Shown in pieces: positions 41,399 to 50,845 of a DNA stretch of 64,000 nt (position 1 is its first letter; each line of letters opens with the position of its first letter). The DNA is from Mesostigma viride. Taxonomy: Eukaryota > Streptophyta > Mesostigmatophyceae > Mesostigmatales > Mesostigmataceae. The DNA is taken from NCBI GenBank assembly GCA_009746045.1, contig RPFO01000313.1, forward strand, positions 60,001 to 124,000, read 5' to 3'. The position numbers were made by a program, and so were the translations under genes. The notes beneath the pieces are model-generated. The model saw nothing but the letters and a program-made list of their open reading frames with translations. It had not been told where the DNA came from and searched no databases.

Positions 41399-44300
41399 TT
41401 AGACAGCTTGCTGAGATGGGTCCATCAGAGACTGAAGAACCTTGTATTGCACTGCTGCCTTCTGCACTAGCTTGGTCAAAGCATCAGCAGGATTGTCAAC
41501 CCCAGGGATATGCTCAATATTGGCCAAGGAGGACAACTCCTTAAGAAGGAGATAATCCAAGTCCCTACTTCTGGCCATCTGCCTGTGCACAAACTGCACC
41601 ATCCCCATGGAGTCTGTTTTTAGAAGAGTGGTAACCTGAAGTGGCCAAGGAGTGTTAGAAGTCATCTGATGAAGCAACTCCTTCAGATAAAGGCTTGTGT
41701 GAATGCCTTCACAAATAGCCCTGCATTCTGCCACATCACTGCTGACAGCCACCCGTTTGTGCAGGCGACTAAACCAGCTCACCAAACTCCCCAGGCCTTC
41801 CTGTCTGAGCACAAAGAGCCCTGCAGCCCTGCCCCTGACCTTGGAGACCTGCCTGCTGTCCATTGAGCTATCCACATACAGCTCCATGCAAATGGGTTGT
41901 GATAAATCCACTGCAGACAACAGAATGCCAGATGAAGCCCTGACCTGATCAGCCACCTTGGCAGACCCTAGCTCCACCAGCATGTCATCAGGCAACCTGG
42001 CTATGACCATAAGGTCTGGCCTGGAAATGCCTGCCACCCAAGCAACCATGCCCCTCACCATGGGACACAGTGCCTGTGTGATGGTTGGAGGAAGCTTGCT
42101 AATGAGGGTCTCTTGATAGTCATTGCCCCCCACCAGCAGCATACGCCACTCCCCTCCCTTCTTCACCAGTGTGGCCTCCATGCCCACAAACAGCAGAGGC
42201 TCATTCTCCACCTGCCATTGCTCCCTACCCAGAGGAAACTTGGACTTAATGATGGAGATCAGCTCCTTAAGCCACGACGTGGGAGCTATCAGATGTAGGT
42301 CATCCCCGTGCAGCGAAGCATACACTGGCAGGCCTTCCCATTGCCCCAGAAACAGACAGGGGTCTACAGGAGAGACCTTCAAGTTGCAATGCTCCTTCAG
42401 GAAACGGTTGAGAGTCTCCCTCCAGATTATTGGACTTGACCTCAGGCCCTCCAGGCCCTTGAGGATTTTAAGGAACTCCGTGTGGATGTCCCTTTTCCAT
42501 ACAGCAGGCACCCTAACATAGAAAGGCGTCTTGCCCTCCCACTTTTCCTGTGCCACATCTGCATCACCCTCCAGAAATGCCCTCTTGAAGTCTATCACCA
42601 CTGAGCCATAGTCCAAGCCCTTGTTGAGAAGGCCTAGAAAGACACACAGCAGCAGCCTCCAAGTATCATGCAGCATGCCAGGGGTATACAACTCCTCAGC
42701 AGTGCACTCACCAGTACCCTTGAACTCATTCAGCACTGGCCTGACATGTGGTACCTTGACCCCGTCCACCTCCTTCATCTTGATGACAAACTTGAGCTTG
42801 AGTAGACGTCGTGCAGGAGGCAGGTCATTGACAGGTTCCACGCATTTCTTGGAGATCCAGTCCTCCCCAGATTTAATCAGACCCAGTGTGACCTGGGGAC
42901 ACATAATGGGAGAGGACATGAGCTTCACCAGGCCTTGGTAGTTGATAGGGCTGTGTCCAGCAAGTGAGTGAGGACCAATGCCCAAACTGCTTGGATGACT
43001 AGCAGCTGGCAGTATGAGGTCATCAACCAAGGGCTCCTGCCCCTGGCACACTTGCACACGCTTAACCGTCCTGGTTACTGCACGTGATAGGTGAGTGGTC
43101 CTGAAATTAATCAGTGGGACCTGACCAGCCCCTTCCTTAGTCAGGAGAGAGGACGTGATCACTACCCCATCCTGGCATAGGAAATTCTGCCCCAGAAGAG
43201 CAGGTCCTTGATAGCCCTCCAAGACACAAAAAGCAGTGTCCTGTCCAAGGATAGGAATGAATACCTCACCCAGTACCTTCACGTGTACCCCGCCACTGAA
43301 GTCAGACACAAACTGATAGCTGGGTTCAGACATGCTGTACCCTGCTGCAGCCCTGGTCCCAATAATGGAGACCTGAGAATTAGTGTCTACCTCTAAGGCA
43401 GTGTCCAGCCCCAGATTGCCATGCCACCTGAGCTTGGCTACCTTGGGCTGCTTCTTGGCCCTTTGTAGAGCCCCAATCAATCCAGCCAAACTTGTCCCCC
43501 TGGGCTTGGTTAGTGCCTTGGGCTTGACAGTTGACTCCCCAGCTGTTGACCTTGCAGCCTGTTCAACAAGTACCTCTGCAACCTGGCCAGGGCTGACAGA
43601 TTCCCCTGCAACAGATGTGGTCGTTGCGTCAGTGATGTCACCTGGGACCTGAAAATCCTGCAGATCCTGTGAGCCTTGTGCCTGACTGCCCTCATTCATC
43701 AGGTTAGGCTTGACATATGACCAACTCAGCCGGTGTACATGCTTTGGTTCGTCCTCCATGCTGACCAAGCATGCGTGGCTAGCTTCATCAACCTGGGTAA
43801 CCACCCCAGGACTCCAGCTACCACGTTTGCCATAAAGGCTAGGTTCCTTCCAAGCTAGGACCTTCTGACCCACTTGTGGCTCCAGCATCTTCCAACCCCG
43901 GTCCTTCTCCCTCAGCTTGGCAAAGGTGACATGTGCAGCATGTTTCCAGCCCTCCAGCACATGTGGTGGGCACAGGCCATGATATAGACCCATTGGGCTG
44001 ACAGCAACTCCATCATAGTAGAAGTTAACCCTGCTGTTCAGCTGCTGCTCCACGTTCCTCAGCCATGCACTCCTGACAAGTGCAGGTGCAGACAAGGGTA
44101 CCCAGTCTTCAGAGATGATCAATTTCTTGACCTCCTGGATTGCCCTCTCGATAGCACCCTGCTGCCCATGAGCCTCCCTAGGTGTAACCAGCAACTCAGG
44201 AAGGGTAGGATCACCCTTGAGATGCTGAAACTGCATGTCCACCTGGATCCTTGTGGTAGGAAACTTGGCTCTTACATTCTGCAGGGCAGCCAGCAAGTAC

Positions 44301-44884
44301 CTGTTCTTCATAGAAGGTAAATGCTCCAGCACCTTGTATTTCGTGTACCTGTCCACGCACACCAACAGTTGCATGCCCCTGATGTGTTGGATATCACACT
44401 GCAGATCACCAATGCTCTGAGGTAGAGCTTTGGCATGTGATTTCCTGGGCTTGTTGGAGGACAACTGGCACTTACACCGTGAGGCAGCTTGCTGACACGC
44501 CTTAAGAAGGGGTGCCCTGCCCATACGGAAGGCAAAGTTGTTTGACAGAGAAGTGGCATGCCCAAACATGTTGTGGATTCGGGCACCCAACTCCTGGTAC
44601 ACAGAGGAAGCAGTCCCTGGCACAGTCAGGACTGTGCTGTCAGGTTGTCCAGCATCACCATGCTGACTTCCATCCTGTTCTGACTCAGAGCCTGAGTCAC
44701 CCTGCTCATGCCCAACACCTGGACCGCCAGCAGGGACCACATGCATACCACCAGAGGCCTTCACACCCCTCTGTGGTTGTACATTGGTTTCTCTCAAAAT
44801 GAGAGGTCCACCCTCGTGCCCAGCACGAGGATGCATAGGGTCAGACATACTTACAGCTGCATCAGCTGTCAAGGACGTCTTCAT
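41399..44884 (-). CDS. Element B Pol: integrase, protease-like, RT, RNase H
   Basis: 1161 codons from the first ATG; the frame is open upstream to the Gag UGA at 45026. Order and residues: integrase zinc motif H104-x4-H109...C137-x-C139; catalytic D164 (CDIQHI), D216 (QVDMQF), E246 (GAIERAI); integrase C-terminal fold to about 395 (GSWSPGVVTQVDEA). Protease-like segment about 485-575: LEVDTNSQVSIIG (D500; D-T-N for D-S/T-G) and GPALLGQNFL. RT about 690-910: motif A VVIDFKRAFLEGD (D765), active box SLHGDDLHL (D861, D862). RNase H about 1000-1135: D1005 in YVDSSMD, E1053, D1091 in KTDSMGM, D1134 region in NPADALTKL. Integrase before protease is unlike copia or gypsy. Confidence 0.88.
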   Translation of the reverse strand: MKTSLTADAAVSMSDPMHPRAGHEGGPLILRETNVQPQRGVKASGGMHVVPAGGPGVGHEQGDSGSESEQDGSQHGDAGQPDSTVLTVPGTASSVYQELGARIHNMFGHATSLSNNFAFRMGRAPLLKACQQAASRCKCQLSSNKPRKSHAKALPQSIGDLQCDIQHIRGMQLLVCVDRYTKYKVLEHLPSMKNRYLLAALQNVRAKFPTTRIQVDMQFQHLKGDPTLPELLVTPREAHGQQGAIERAIQEVKKLIISEDWVPLSAPALVRSAWLRNVEQQLNSRVNFYYDGVAVSPMGLYHGLCPPHVLEGWKHAAHVTFAKLREKDRGWKMLEPQVGQKVLAWKEPSLYGKRGSWSPGVVTQVDEASHACLVSMEDEPKHVHRLSWSYVKPNLMNEGSQAQGSQDLQDFQVPGDITDATTTSVAGESVSPGQVAEVLVEQAARSTAGESTVKPKALTKPRGTSLAGLIGALQRAKKQPKVAKLRWHGNLGLDTALEVDTNSQVSIIGTRAAAGYSMSEPSYQFVSDFSGGVHVKVLGEVFIPILGQDTAFCVLEGYQGPALLGQNFLCQDGVVITSSLLTKEGAGQVPLINFRTTHLSRAVTRTVKRVQVCQGQEPLVDDLILPAASHPSSLGIGPHSLAGHSPINYQGLVKLMSSPIMCPQVTLGLIKSGEDWISKKCVEPVNDLPPARRLLKLKFVIKMKEVDGVKVPHVRPVLNEFKGTGECTAEELYTPGMLHDTWRLLLCVFLGLLNKGLDYGSVVIDFKRAFLEGDADVAQEKWEGKTPFYVRVPAVWKRDIHTEFLKILKGLEGLRSSPIIWRETLNRFLKEHCNLKVSPVDPCLFLGQWEGLPVYASLHGDDLHLIAPTSWLKELISIIKSKFPLGREQWQVENEPLLFVGMEATLVKKGGEWRMLLVGGNDYQETLISKLPPTITQALCPMVRGMVAWVAGISRPDLMVIARLPDDMLVELGSAKVADQVRASSGILLSAVDLSQPICMELYVDSSMDSRQVSKVRGRAAGLFVLRQEGLGSLVSWFSRLHKRVAVSSDVAECRAICEGIHTSLYLKELLHQMTSNTPWPLQVTTLLKTDSMGMVQFVHRQMARSRDLDYLLLKELSSLANIEHIPGVDNPADALTKLVQKAAVQYKVLQSLMDPSQQAV

Positions 44885-45025
44885 AGGAACCTGTACCTCT
44901 CCAGGTGACCTGGGGCCACACTGAACCTGGAGATCACCCTCTTGTTGCCCAGATATAAAATCTGCATTGGAGCACCTGGCCTCCCCCTTGGGTGAATTAA
45001 GGTGTGTAGGGGTTGCCTCAGACAG

Positions 45026-46141
45026 TCACTGCTCCTTGTTGTCTTCTTGCTGACTGCCCTTTGAAGGCTGGCCTGCCTGGGACTTGTTGTTGTTCTTCTT
45101 GTTGTTGTTGTTATTCTTGTTGCTGCCCTGGCCCTGGGACTTCTTGAAGCTGGGACACTCCTTCTTGATGTGCCCCCACCCCTTGCACAGGTAGCATTGT
45201 ATCTTGGACTTGCCCTGGCCACTGCCCCCATTGTCAGACGCGTTGCCCTGCTTGGGCTGACCACCCACCCGCCTGAACACCGACTTGGAGTGTGACCTCC
45301 TGTCAGAATCAGGTGAATGATCTCCCTTGCGCTTGTGATGGTTGCCCCTACGCCCTCCTTGGCTTCGGTCAGCCTCAGACGTCTTGGAGCCACCCTGGGT
45401 ACGCCCGCCTGCCTGGGTAGCCTTCACTGCTGGCACTCCACCCTCAAACAGCTCCTCTGCCTCGAGAGCTTGTTTAATGATGACCTTGTAGGCCTTCAGG
45501 GTAGAGTGTGGGGCACACATGACTTTTAAGGAGCCACGTGTCGCCTTATCCAGCCCAGAAACCTTGAGCCAGTTGGTTAGGGCTATGTTATCAGCGACAT
45601 TAAAGCCGTGAGCCCTGCCCTCCTCAACCATCTTACAATAGTTGAGAAAGTTCTGGATCAGGTCCCCCTTGACCTCCCACCCTTGATACTTGTCCTGCCA
45701 ATGGATGCCGACCTTCTTGCGTTGGTCCTCCAGCAGCTCCTTCAGCTCAGCCACGTACAGTGCCCAGGCCTTATTGGCCTTTTTGCACTCCCTGGTTAGG
45801 TCCTTAATCTGGTCAGTACACTTGCCAAAAGTGCTACTGCCTATCCAGATTTGATAGTAATTTGTACCACCGTACAAGCTAGGGAACCCTTCCAATCCCT
45901 CCACAAACTCTTCAGCCTGCTTAGGCTTGGAGTCTGAGGTTACAGGCTGCAACTGATTGACAATTAAAAGACCCTGTGTGGTAAGATCAAAGCCATGAAT
46001 AGCTTGTGCATTATTATTATTGTGAGGAAGGTTGGTAATCTCTCCGGTAAGCCCCACGTCATCTACGTGAGCGGTTCCACTACCAGCACCCCCATTATTA
46101 TTCCCACTGGCTGGACCCTTGCTACGGCGTCCCTCAGCCAT
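45026..46141 (-). CDS. Element B Gag with CCHC zinc knuckle
   Basis: 371 codons from ATG (MAEGRRSKGP). N-terminus Asn/Gly-rich; a helical core about 75-240 (EEFVEGLEGFPSLYGG, ELKELLEDQRKKVGIHW, IQNFLNYCKMVEEGRAHGFN, NWLKVSGLDKATRGSLK) that looks like a retroelement capsid; a basic region about 250-310; knuckle CYLCKGWGHIKKEC; Asn/Lys/Gln tail. The stop is CAG-TGA-CTG and the same frame stays open for 47 more codons to the Pol ATG, so Gag-Pol by readthrough is likely. Confidence 0.85.
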   Translation of the reverse strand: MAEGRRSKGPASGNNNGGAGSGTAHVDDVGLTGEITNLPHNNNNAQAIHGFDLTTQGLLIVNQLQPVTSDSKPKQAEEFVEGLEGFPSLYGGTNYYQIWIGSSTFGKCTDQIKDLTRECKKANKAWALYVAELKELLEDQRKKVGIHWQDKYQGWEVKGDLIQNFLNYCKMVEEGRAHGFNVADNIALTNWLKVSGLDKATRGSLKVMCAPHSTLKAYKVIIKQALEAEELFEGGVPAVKATQAGGRTQGGSKTSEADRSQGGRRGNHHKRKGDHSPDSDRRSHSKSVFRRVGGQPKQGNASDNGGSGQGKSKIQCYLCKGWGHIKKECPSFKKSQGQGSNKNNNNNKKNNNKSQAGQPSKGSQQEDNKEQ

Positions 46142-46311
46142 CCTGCACTACCAGCTATTCAAAGAACACCTTAACAAAGCAGCAGAAAATATGTACAAAA
46201 TTTTTGTGTCGCCACTGCCGCCTGCGCCGGTGTCGCTGCCGCCCCGCGAATTGCCGCTGAAAATTCGACAAAAAAAATGTCGACGAGTACTGCAGAAGAA
46301 AATTAGGCCGA

Positions 46312-47022
46312 CTAGTAGTCAAGGCCCCTGAAGTCGCAGTACGTGTATACGAACTCACGATCCTCCATATCCAGCTCCGGACCTGCACCGGTATGAATTA
46401 AAACCGGCGTGCTCCCCGCCGCGTAAGTTGCGACGCGCCGACGCGCGACGAGGCGCAGAGGATGTGTAAAGATCGTCAATAATTCCCACCCCGCGGGAAT
46501 CCACTCTCGCACAGAGGCGAGAAATGCCACCAGGTTAATTAAAACCTGGCGCTCGCGACTGCGTACGCCGCGAGTGAGCAGCGATAACAGCGCGAGATCC
46601 TGAAACAAATTTGTCGACACCGCCGGCGCGCCCCCCGTGCGTAGCGATGCCCAGTTTTGCAGGTTTCTCTGGTAACCGGTGAGTGAAGAGAGGACGTTGT
46701 CCAACTCCTCAATGGCAGTCGTGACTTCGGTCACCGACCGCAAACCTCCCCGCACCTGGACCGTAAATGTCGATAAAATGTTTCGAATCTGGTCCAACAG
46801 GTTGCGGATTGCCGGCACCAGTGCTGGCAAATCGGGGTCCTCGGGGTTATCCCCGAGCAATGCGTGAGCTGCACGCTGCTGACGATGAAGCTCGTCGAGC
46901 GAGACCGTTACTTCGTCGAGCAATTGCTGCCACGACGGCACCGTCGGTCTTGACGAAGAACCAGCCGGCGGAGCGGCTATTTCCTCATCGTCCGGAATCC
47001 GAAATTCTTCCGAATTTGGCAT
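46312..47022 (-). CDS. Element B ORF0, unknown function
   Basis: 236 codons; the ATG is 25 bases after the 5' LTR. Acidic N-terminus, helical middle with a heptad-like pattern (SWQQLLDEVTVSLDELHRQQ, AIEELDNVLSSLTGYQRNLQ), a hydrophobic/basic C-terminal part (QVLINLVAFLASVREWI, RLVARRRV). No known domain. Same place as A's ORF1, so a feature of the lineage. Ends 170 bases before Gag starts. Confidence 0.65.
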   Translation of the reverse strand: MPNSEEFRIPDDEEIAAPPAGSSSRPTVPSWQQLLDEVTVSLDELHRQQRAAHALLGDNPEDPDLPALVPAIRNLLDQIRNILSTFTVQVRGGLRSVTEVTTAIEELDNVLSSLTGYQRNLQNWASLRTGGAPAVSTNLFQDLALLSLLTRGVRSRERQVLINLVAFLASVREWIPAGWELLTIFTHPLRLVARRRVATYAAGSTPVLIHTGAGPELDMEDREFVYTYCDFRGLDY

Positions 47023-47046
47023 CTTTTTGACAGAGCGTGTAATACG

Positions 47047-47663
47047 AGTTGTGAGGGTAAGAATGCCACGAATTCCGCCATGGTTCTTGCAGGAAGTTGC
47101 CTTTATTAATAATCAGGAAACACAGACGTAAGTCACGTCACTTCCAAGACTGCACGCAGCACAGACGACAGGGTCGCAGTGCCAAGAGAACGTGCACGCA
47201 AGAACTAGCGTCCCGGTGTGACCAAGTCACTCATATAGCTTACTAGGGACGCGTCCAAGTATTCAGCTGCACTGTCACAGCTGAACTGTCAATCAATTGA
47301 TTACACAGACTCTGGCACGCCTTTGGCGCGCAGATCTATCAATTGTCCATACGGCTAGTCCTGTGGACCTATCCGTACACTAGTCAGCATCAATTGTCTC
47401 ATAGGTCCTGGCGCGCTACAGTGCGCCTACCTATCAATTGACCATCAAGTCCTGTACAAGTCCTGTCAACGTCCTGCGGACTATCAAAGTGACACTTGTA
47501 CATCCTGTGTCCGTACGCGCCCACAGTGGCGCGCCGGGTACTGTCGGCACAGCCTAGGAAACGTCATAACTTTTACGTTCCTTAACCAAATGAGGCGTTC
47601 AAGGTGCCGTTGGAAAGAGCGTAACAATCTCTATCCATCTAACGTAAATCCTTTACGTTAACT
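47047..47663 (-). repeat. 5' LTR of element B
   Basis: Identical by eye to 39862-40478. The leader after it reads CGTATTACACGCTCTGTC, with no TGG primer site; A's leader also starts CGTA. Confidence 0.9.
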
Positions 47664-47668
47664 TTAGG

Positions 47669-48574
47669 TACACCCTCCTGGACAGGAGTTGGTGTGGAAT
47701 GTCACTCCTACCAGCTGAGAATCTTGCCTGGCCCTCCCCATGGGGTTCAGAAGAGTCGCCAGGACTTAAGTCGACGCCTTTGGCCTCAAACAGTTAGGCC
47801 ATGCAAGGGCAACCCGAATGCTGGTTCTTACAGGTTGCTGTATATATGTTCTCTAGTGCCTGTTTCCAACCTGTTGCTAATAAAGAACCTGGTTGTGTGA
47901 CCATGTGGAACATGGTTGCCAGGGGGCCACATTCTGGGTTATATATTGCTTGAATAAAATATAATCATGTCATGTCATTCTCATGTTGTTCTCATGGTTG
48001 TAATGTTTCTCTTGTGTAAAGTTCCAGGTCACCTATAAACCTGGAGGTTGGGGTGGGGTTCAATTCCCCAGCAGAGCCACAGCCTGGCATGAGTGATTCC
48101 TGGGCTTAACACCCAGTGAAGACATGGGCTCCCCAATGAGGCAGTATTTGTACAGGTGCTACCTGAGTCTCTTTGAGCATAAAAGGGAAAGGCTGGCCAA
48201 GGCGGGCGCCATAAGAACGGGCGCCTGTGATAACTGTGAAAGATCAGGAACTCACAATAGTACGTTCTTGGCATCCTGTAATCCCAGCCATTGGACTAGG
48301 TAATGTGCCTTGACTTTAATCTAGCACCAAGTTCCCAAGGAAAGGTTGGGAGCTGACCAAGGGGTCAGGGGATAACCTGGGGTGACCTCTGATTCACTGG
48401 CCAGTATGCCTAGCCTGGTCCAAGGGCAGATAAGTTGTTACCCAAAGGAGGCAGGAACCTGGGCCCTCAAAGGTCTGATCAACCTCAAGGGACCAAGCGG
48501 TCTGTGGCTGAGTGGGCACAAGCAAGGTTAGGCTTGTTTCAAGCTGGCCCAGCTCCAAAAGAAGAAAGGGTTGG
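47669..48574 (+). other. 3' untranslated region of element A
   Basis: Continues A after B's insertion. No ORF. It holds a T-arm-like hairpin (TGGGGTTCAATTCCCCA, 48054-48070) and an AATAAAG-type site (about 47878), and ends in the polypurine tract before the 3' LTR. Confidence 0.6.
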
Positions 48575-49222
48575 AGTTAGCATTTTGGGCAACCAATATG
48601 CTAAGTGGATGCAGTTTGGAAAGACCTTTCCAACGCCGTGCTGACCGCCTGAAACAGACAAGGGACGAGAAAGATATGAGGTCCCGAAGTCCTAGCCGTC
48701 CGTGGCCGACTAGGGTACAGTCCTCTGGTATAGTGGACAGGACACGTGGCAGGCCGTGCCTGCGCAGGCTTAGCCTGACTATCACGTGACTGTGGTCCAC
48801 GTGGGCCAGAGGAGCAGCAGCCTGTGGCTGGTGGAATACAGGACTGGCACAGGTCTGCAAGGATACTAGGCCTTGCAGGCTTGTGACAGGTCCTGTACTT
48901 CCTAGGTTGCAGAGTCTAGGCAAATCCAGTTCGTCCTGGCTCTGCACTGATGCCAGTGGACGTTGTGGATTTGCTTGCATGCCTGCACGTGCCTCGTCAC
49001 GCCGATGGGAACGAGGAACAACGCAAAGGATATAGCTTGGTCATGGGGGATGACCAGCTATCTTGGCAAGCACGAACCGAGGCTCCCACATTGGACGTGG
49101 AACCGCTCACCGTGGTCGTGGCTTGGTGCACGGGTTAAAAGGTTGCTGCCTTTGCAACTTTGGCTCATCCCGTTGTGTGGCGCGAGAGACCAGGAACTCA
49201 CAGTTCTGGCTGTTCGCTAACT
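48575..49222 (+). repeat. 3' LTR of element A
   Basis: 648 bp, one substitution against the 5' LTR (CCACGTGGGCC for CCACGTAGGCC). Followed by GTGTG duplication and the rest of copia C. Confidence 0.92.
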
Positions 49223-49241
49223 GTGTGCCGAGTAAGGGGGG

Positions 49242-49676
49242 TGTCAGAAGTATCGACACACCTGCCTGAAACTAGTACTTATAGTTTAGTGCTAGCTCTG
49301 GACTGCATGGACGGGCATATGCCGCATGTTTAAGTTCTGTTCCATAAGTGTGACCCAGTCATTCTGTGACTGACCTTGAACTTTGGTTGTGAATGGTTGG
49401 CTTGAGATCACGTTATGATTGTAACTGCCACACAGTCAGAAAAGACCCGGTTTTGGTGTGGCCACGTTGTAGGGAGATCATAACTGCTACCCAGTAGCTG
49501 AGCCTGGAATTGTTTAAAAGGCGAAGCTACGCACAATGTTTGCTCTCTCAGTACCTCACACCTCACACACTCCTGTGGTGGAATTAGCAGCCGGCCAGCT
49601 GCCGACTGAGACTTATTTTTATCTGAGTGAAATAAAGTAAAACTTTGTGGCAAACATTGTTTTCTCACTACTAACA
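49242..49676 (+). repeat. 3' LTR of copia C
   Basis: 435 bp, preceded by polypurine tract AAGGGGGG. Differs from the 5' LTR at about four positions. Confidence 0.9.
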
Positions 49677-49907
49677 AGTATGCCCTGCTTCTCGCGCCAA
49701 ATCCGCCCTCTGGCCCAGCGCGGCGCGTCCGGACAAGTGCGGGTACCTCAGTGTCACCCGCACCTGCGGCATCCCGCACTTGTGTCACCTTCAAGTTTCG
49801 GATGTTGCTGCAAATAGTGGCTACCATGACAGTCTGTGCGGCGTGGGCCACAACAACAATGCTCATCTATCCCACCCATTTCTCCCCCACCGATTTACGA
49901 CCGTCAG
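49677..49907. other. 231-bp sequence between copia C and the gypsy LTR
   Basis: Unassigned. No gene recognised. Confidence 0.5.
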
Positions 49908-50476
49908 TGTTACGTCCTAAACTTCTACCTCCACCTCTACCTCTACTGGGCCTGATACTACCTAAATTGGTCAGGCTTCCTCTACTCAAACCCCTAGCGA
50001 AAGACGAACGAGACGGAGCTGATCTCAATGCATTCACGTATGTGTTGCTATAATACGCCATACAACCATTTACCCGAACCCGTTTATTCCAGGAATAGAG
50101 GAAGGAAACACACTACACTGCCATGACCCAAGCCTATATGTGTTAATTCATTTAACACACGCCGAGTGACCACACGAGGGGTGGAACGTGCATAAATGGT
50201 CACCAACGGTCCAACATGCTCGGGCCGACCTGGCCCTCGCATACAGATACACAGGCAGATGCACAGACAGATGCACGCTGGTCCACTACATTCTACCAAA
50301 GGATAAGGACCACTAATAAAGTACGCGGCGCGGCGCCCCAAAAGCACCCACTGTACCACAGTACTGTTACGAGGACAATAGTGTCCCAGTTGGAACTACA
50401 CGTAAACCTAGGAACAACCGAGGCAAAGGACCTAATTTACGTCCGTAACTACAACGAATTGTTACGTGACGTAACA
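49908..50476 (-). repeat. Probable 3' LTR of the gypsy element
   Basis: Defined by TGTTACGT...ACGTAACA ends and by a purine run (GGGGGGGAGG in element sense, RC of 50477-50487) just before it. Only one LTR lies in the window, so the left edge is a proposal. Confidence 0.5.
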
Positions 50477-50845
50477 CCTCCCCCCCCACAAAGGTAGGGA
50501 GCCCTCTCCCTACGCACAGGGAGGAAACCAAGGGGTAGGAAACCTAATGCACCCAACACACACCAACACAATCGGCAGGCCATCCAAGATACAAAGCACC
50601 AATCGTGTTACTCGGTTCCACCACCACGCCGGGTGGTATAGGGTTAGCCAGCACCAAGCCTGGTGGTAGGTTCCCCTAACTGCCTGGAACAGAGTCCTTG
50701 CCGGGGGGGACGGCACTGGGCAGGACACACAGAGTAAACAAACCAGTACTAAGGACCAAGAACGACCAGTCAACTGGCCAGAATATGTGGGCGACTCTAT
50801 ATACCGGAGGGACAACACCCTCAGGTCGGGCCTAAGGCCCTCTAT
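50477..50845 (-). other. Gypsy 3' non-coding stretch
   Basis: Between the extra ORF and the probable LTR. No coding signal. Confidence 0.45.

Larger units (their letters stand above)
39862..47663 (-). mobile_element. LTR retrotransposon B (INT-PR-RT-RH order), inserted in element A
   Basis: 617-bp LTRs (39862-40478, 47047-47663), identical by eye. + strand ends are AGTTGTGAG...CGTTAACT, so element-sense ends are AGTTAACG...CACAACT. Target duplication TTAGG (39857-39861, 47664-47668). All three genes read on the minus strand: ORF0, Gag, Pol. The coding frames are uninterrupted except for one UGA between Gag and Pol. It appears complete and recent. Confidence 0.92.
34911..49222 (+). mobile_element. 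LTR retrotransposon A (AGTT...AACT ends), deleted copy
   Basis: 648-bp LTRs (34911-35558, 48575-49222) differ at one base by eye. Termini are AGTTAGC...GCTAACT. Target duplication GTGTG (34906-34910, 49223-49227). It lies in the 3' UTR of copia C, between RNase H and the polypurine tract. It holds ORF1, Gag, an integrase-only Pol and a scrap of RNase H; element B (39862-47663) is inserted in its 3' part. Without B it is ~6.5 kb. Confidence 0.9.

Noticed and set aside
48054-48070. tRNA gene
   Set aside because: Only the T-arm is present; no acceptor, D-arm or anticodon arm could be folded around it.
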